From Streptococcus salivarius (GTDB taxonomy: Bacteria > Bacillota > Bacilli > Lactobacillales > Streptococcaceae), in the NCBI RefSeq assembly GCF_009738225.1, contig NZ_CP018187.1:1622501-1686500 (forward strand): a stretch of DNA of 64,000 bases, written 5' to 3'. This document shows, piece after piece, positions 61,664 to 64,000 of the stretch. The first letter of the stretch is position 1; each line of letters starts with the position of its first letter. The notes below the pieces were generated by a model. It made no database searches, was not told where the DNA came from, and worked only from the letters and a program-made list of their open reading frames with translations. The position numbers were made by a program, and so were the translations under genes.

Positions 61664-63634
61664 TTATTTAACGTGTTTCTCAAGATCTTTTTGAGCTTTT
61701 TCGTTAGATGCTTTCTTTTCTTTAAGCCATTTTTCACGACTTTGTTCATATTCTTTCTTAGTAACTACTTTTTCCTGTGGTTTCACATATTTGAAGTAGT
61801 CTGATGAGTTCTTATCACCCACCTGCATGCTAGCACCCGTAAATGGTGTCAAACGTGAGATAACTGGTGCTGCACCGTTACCAACAGTCAATGGAATGAC
61901 AAGAGAGCTATCTTCCAACCAAGCTTGGGCTTGAGCATAACGGTCGTAACGAGCGTTGAGGTCTGTTGTTTCTGAAGCTGCTGAATCAAGCAAGGCGTCA
62001 TAATCTTTAAGACCTACTTGAGCTGCGGCAGCATTGTTTGGATCATCATACCCCATGAAAGTCTTGGTATTTTCACTTGAAGTTGTCTTAAAGATATCAA
62101 GGTAAGTTGATGGGTCTTGATAGTCTGGACCCCAAATGACACCGTTTGAAATATCCCAGTCTTCTGCCGCTGCATTAGCCGCGTTAAGGGTTGCATTTTG
62201 TATGTCATCAGATGATAATTGGTTAACATCGATAACCACATTATCGCTACCCAATGATTGCTCAATGGTTTGTTTCAAAGATTGGGCCTGAGCAACATTG
62301 ATTTTAGAACTTTGGTCAACAGGAAGGTCCAAGTGAATTGGGAATTGAACACCATCTGCTTGGAGAGTTTCCTTAGCTTTGGCAAACTCAGTCTTAGCTT
62401 TTTCAGCATTGTAGAGGCCATCTTGACCATCAGTAAAGTTTACACCTGACCATTCATCACCATAAGAGGACATTTTCTCTGTTACAAGATCTCCAAAGGT
62501 CTTATCACCTGCACTGACAAAATCAGAAGGAACAAAGAGGTTACGTAGAGCTAGAGCTGCACCATCTTTACCATTCATTTGTGATTGATAAGCCGTACGA
62601 TCAATTGCGAAGTTGATTGATTGACGGAAGTCTTTGTTTAGAAGAGCCTTCTTAGTTGATGTCTTTTCAGCATCCGTCTTCTTGGCTGAGAATTTATAGC
62701 TTTGGCGGTCAATATTCACACCAATAGCCGATGTAGATGCACCTGGTGCTGTGTAATAAATATTATCTTTATAGTTTTTCTCAACTGAAGCATAGTTAGA
62801 ACTCGTTGGGTAGACACGAGCCAAACTATAGGCACCATCCGTGAAACCACGTTCTAGAGCCTCTTGATCCGAACCGTCATAATATGACAATTTGATGGCA
62901 TCAAAGTGTACATTCTTCTTGTCCCAATAATTTTCATTCTTAGTCAACTCAATAGATGATTTAGCTGTCAAAGATTTGAGAATGAAAGGACCATTATAGA
63001 GGATAGATGTTGGGTCTGTTGACTTACCAAAATCTTTCCCTTTGTTCTTAAGAAAGTCTTCGTTAACTGGGAAGAGCAAGCCATAAGTTGTTTTAGAGTT
63101 CCAGTATGGCTCCGGTTTTTTAAGGGTGTATTGCAATGTATAATCGTCGATTGCTTTAACGCCAACATTTGAGAAATCTTTATTGGCACCAGAAAGGTAG
63201 TCAGACAATCCAGCAATAGAATCTTGTACCAAATAGAGGGCTCCAGACTTGCCATCAGCCGCATGCTTAAGACCAGTCACAAAGTCCTTAGCAGTCACAT
63301 CAGCATACTCTTCACCATCAGAAGTATACCATTTAACTCCCTTACGGATTTTATAAGTATAAGTCAGACCATCTTGAGAGACAGACCAATCTTCAGCTAC
63401 TGAAGGGACAAGATTACCATATTTGTCCGCTTCCATAAGTCCATCTACACCATTAGTTACAGCAATTTTTGTAGGTCCTGTATTTGAAGTGATGTAATCC
63501 AATGATTCTGGATCTGAATTATAAACATAACCATAAGTCGTTCCACTAGTACTTGACTTAGAAGAACAAGCCGCTAAGGCACCAACACTTAGAAGGGCGA
63601 CACCCGCAAGGGCTAACCATTTGCTTTTTTTCAT
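61664..63634 (-). CDS. amiA: Oligopeptide-binding lipoprotein AmiA
   Basis: A 656-residue family 5 solute-binding protein. The signal peptide ends in the lipobox LAAC (Cys near residue 23), followed by a Ser/Thr linker. The domain shows YGYVYNSDPESLDYITSN, SVAEDWSVSQDGLTYTYKIR and GVIWGPDYQDPSTYLDIF (quoted separately). It captures peptides outside the membrane and passes them to AmiCD/AmiEF. In salivarius-group streptococci this importer also brings in signalling peptides for Rgg and ComR regulators; that role is known for the family, not shown here. GGAGAAATCTT precedes the ATG, and an extended -10 (TGCTATAAT, 63669-63674) lies just upstream. Confidence 0.95.
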   Translation of the reverse strand: MKKSKWLALAGVALLSVGALAACSSKSSTSGTTYGYVYNSDPESLDYITSNTGPTKIAVTNGVDGLMEADKYGNLVPSVAEDWSVSQDGLTYTYKIRKGVKWYTSDGEEYADVTAKDFVTGLKHAADGKSGALYLVQDSIAGLSDYLSGANKDFSNVGVKAIDDYTLQYTLKKPEPYWNSKTTYGLLFPVNEDFLKNKGKDFGKSTDPTSILYNGPFILKSLTAKSSIELTKNENYWDKKNVHFDAIKLSYYDGSDQEALERGFTDGAYSLARVYPTSSNYASVEKNYKDNIYYTAPGASTSAIGVNIDRQSYKFSAKKTDAEKTSTKKALLNKDFRQSINFAIDRTAYQSQMNGKDGAALALRNLFVPSDFVSAGDKTFGDLVTEKMSSYGDEWSGVNFTDGQDGLYNAEKAKTEFAKAKETLQADGVQFPIHLDLPVDQSSKINVAQAQSLKQTIEQSLGSDNVVIDVNQLSSDDIQNATLNAANAAAEDWDISNGVIWGPDYQDPSTYLDIFKTTSSENTKTFMGYDDPNNAAAAQVGLKDYDALLDSAASETTDLNARYDRYAQAQAWLEDSSLVIPLTVGNGAAPVISRLTPFTGASMQVGDKNSSDYFKYVKPQEKVVTKKEYEQSREKWLKEKKASNEKAQKDLEKHVK

Positions 63635-63668
63635 AAGATTTCTCCAAAAAATAAAATTTTACTCTTTC

Positions 63669-63713
63669 ATTATAGCATAAATAATCAAGAAAAGCAGTCA
63701 CTTTCAGAATATT
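63669..63713 (-). promoter_or_regulatory. amiA promoter with upstream CodY-like box
   Basis: Extended -10 TGCTATAAT on the minus strand (hexamer 63669-63674). CACTTTCAGAATATT (plus, 63699-63713) matches the CodY consensus at 12 of 15 positions and lies just upstream of the -35 position. Confidence 0.5.
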
Positions 63714-63825
63714 TTGCACAAGCAAAGTACATAATGAAACACGAAAAACTCAACAGTCCATTGTATTTCCTGGATTTCTAGCTACTTTAATCGATTTATT
63801 TTTAATCACCAGCCATGCATAAAAC

Positions 63826-63857
63826 AAAAAGGCCTAACACCTTGGTCAGACCTCTTT
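63826..63857 (-). terminator. Terminator of pta
   Basis: AGGTCTGACC (minus) pairs with the GGTGTTAGGCCT arm through several G-U pairs, followed by six T on the minus strand; it lies just after the pta stop at 63870. Confidence 0.7.
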
Positions 63858-63869
63858 TTTGAGACAAAA

Positions 63870-64000
<131 letters not shown>

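Overview
The window looks like chromosomal DNA of a low-GC Gram-positive coccus of the Streptococcus salivarius group (S. salivarius or S. vestibularis most likely). The evidence is YSIRK-type signal peptides and LPxTG anchoring, the streptococcal Ami oligopeptide importer with its long AmiC subunit, the bifunctional GshAB, the gmk-rpoZ-priA-fmt-rsmB-phosphatase-kinase cluster, a LiaFSR-type cell-envelope system, and a complete glycogen operon. The species name is inference; the family assignments come from motifs read in the translations. Most genes are on the minus strand.

Layout. 1-10.4 kb: two very large wall-anchored surface proteins. The first is cut by the window start and carries isopeptide-type pilin and SspB-C2-like domains. 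The second is a mucus-binding protein with 525-bp and 501-bp internal repeats. Their promoters share a CodY-like element in the spacer. 10.7-17.4 kb: an unrecognised membrane-anchored extracellular protein, an ABC-F ATPase behind a leader that looks like a ribosome-controlled attenuator, and a heterodimeric ABC exporter with a long, repeat-containing leader. 18.1-23.2 kb: gshAB, two overlapping unknown membrane-anchored proteins, and a GNAT acetyltransferase.

23.4-34.3 kb: glycogen metabolism, read pulA, then glgB-glgC-glgD-glgA, then glgP. Cre-like sites lie at the promoters of pulA, glgB and glgP, so the pathway is probably under CcpA carbon control. 34.5-39.3 kb: ftsK, with a promoter placed so that its mRNA should be leaderless, then rimM-trmD-ferredoxin/NADP reductase. 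39.5-39.9 kb: tRNA-Glu, tRNA-Gln and a candidate 119-nt small RNA with its own promoter and terminator. 40.0-42.3 kb: liaF-liaS-liaR, in which liaF carries a one-base frameshift that removes its conserved C-terminus. 42.5-51.8 kb: a K+ channel, then the gmk to pknB housekeeping cluster. 52.0-57.1 kb: ftsY with two HAD phosphatases, and a divergent GntR/ABC/permease operon. 57.2-63.6 kb: the ami operon. The last 131 bases are the end of pta.

The most interesting points are the candidate small RNA with two anti-Shine-Dalgarno motifs, the broken liaF, the ABC-F attenuator leader, the repeat-bearing exporter leader, the shared operator of the two adhesins, and the leaderless promoters.
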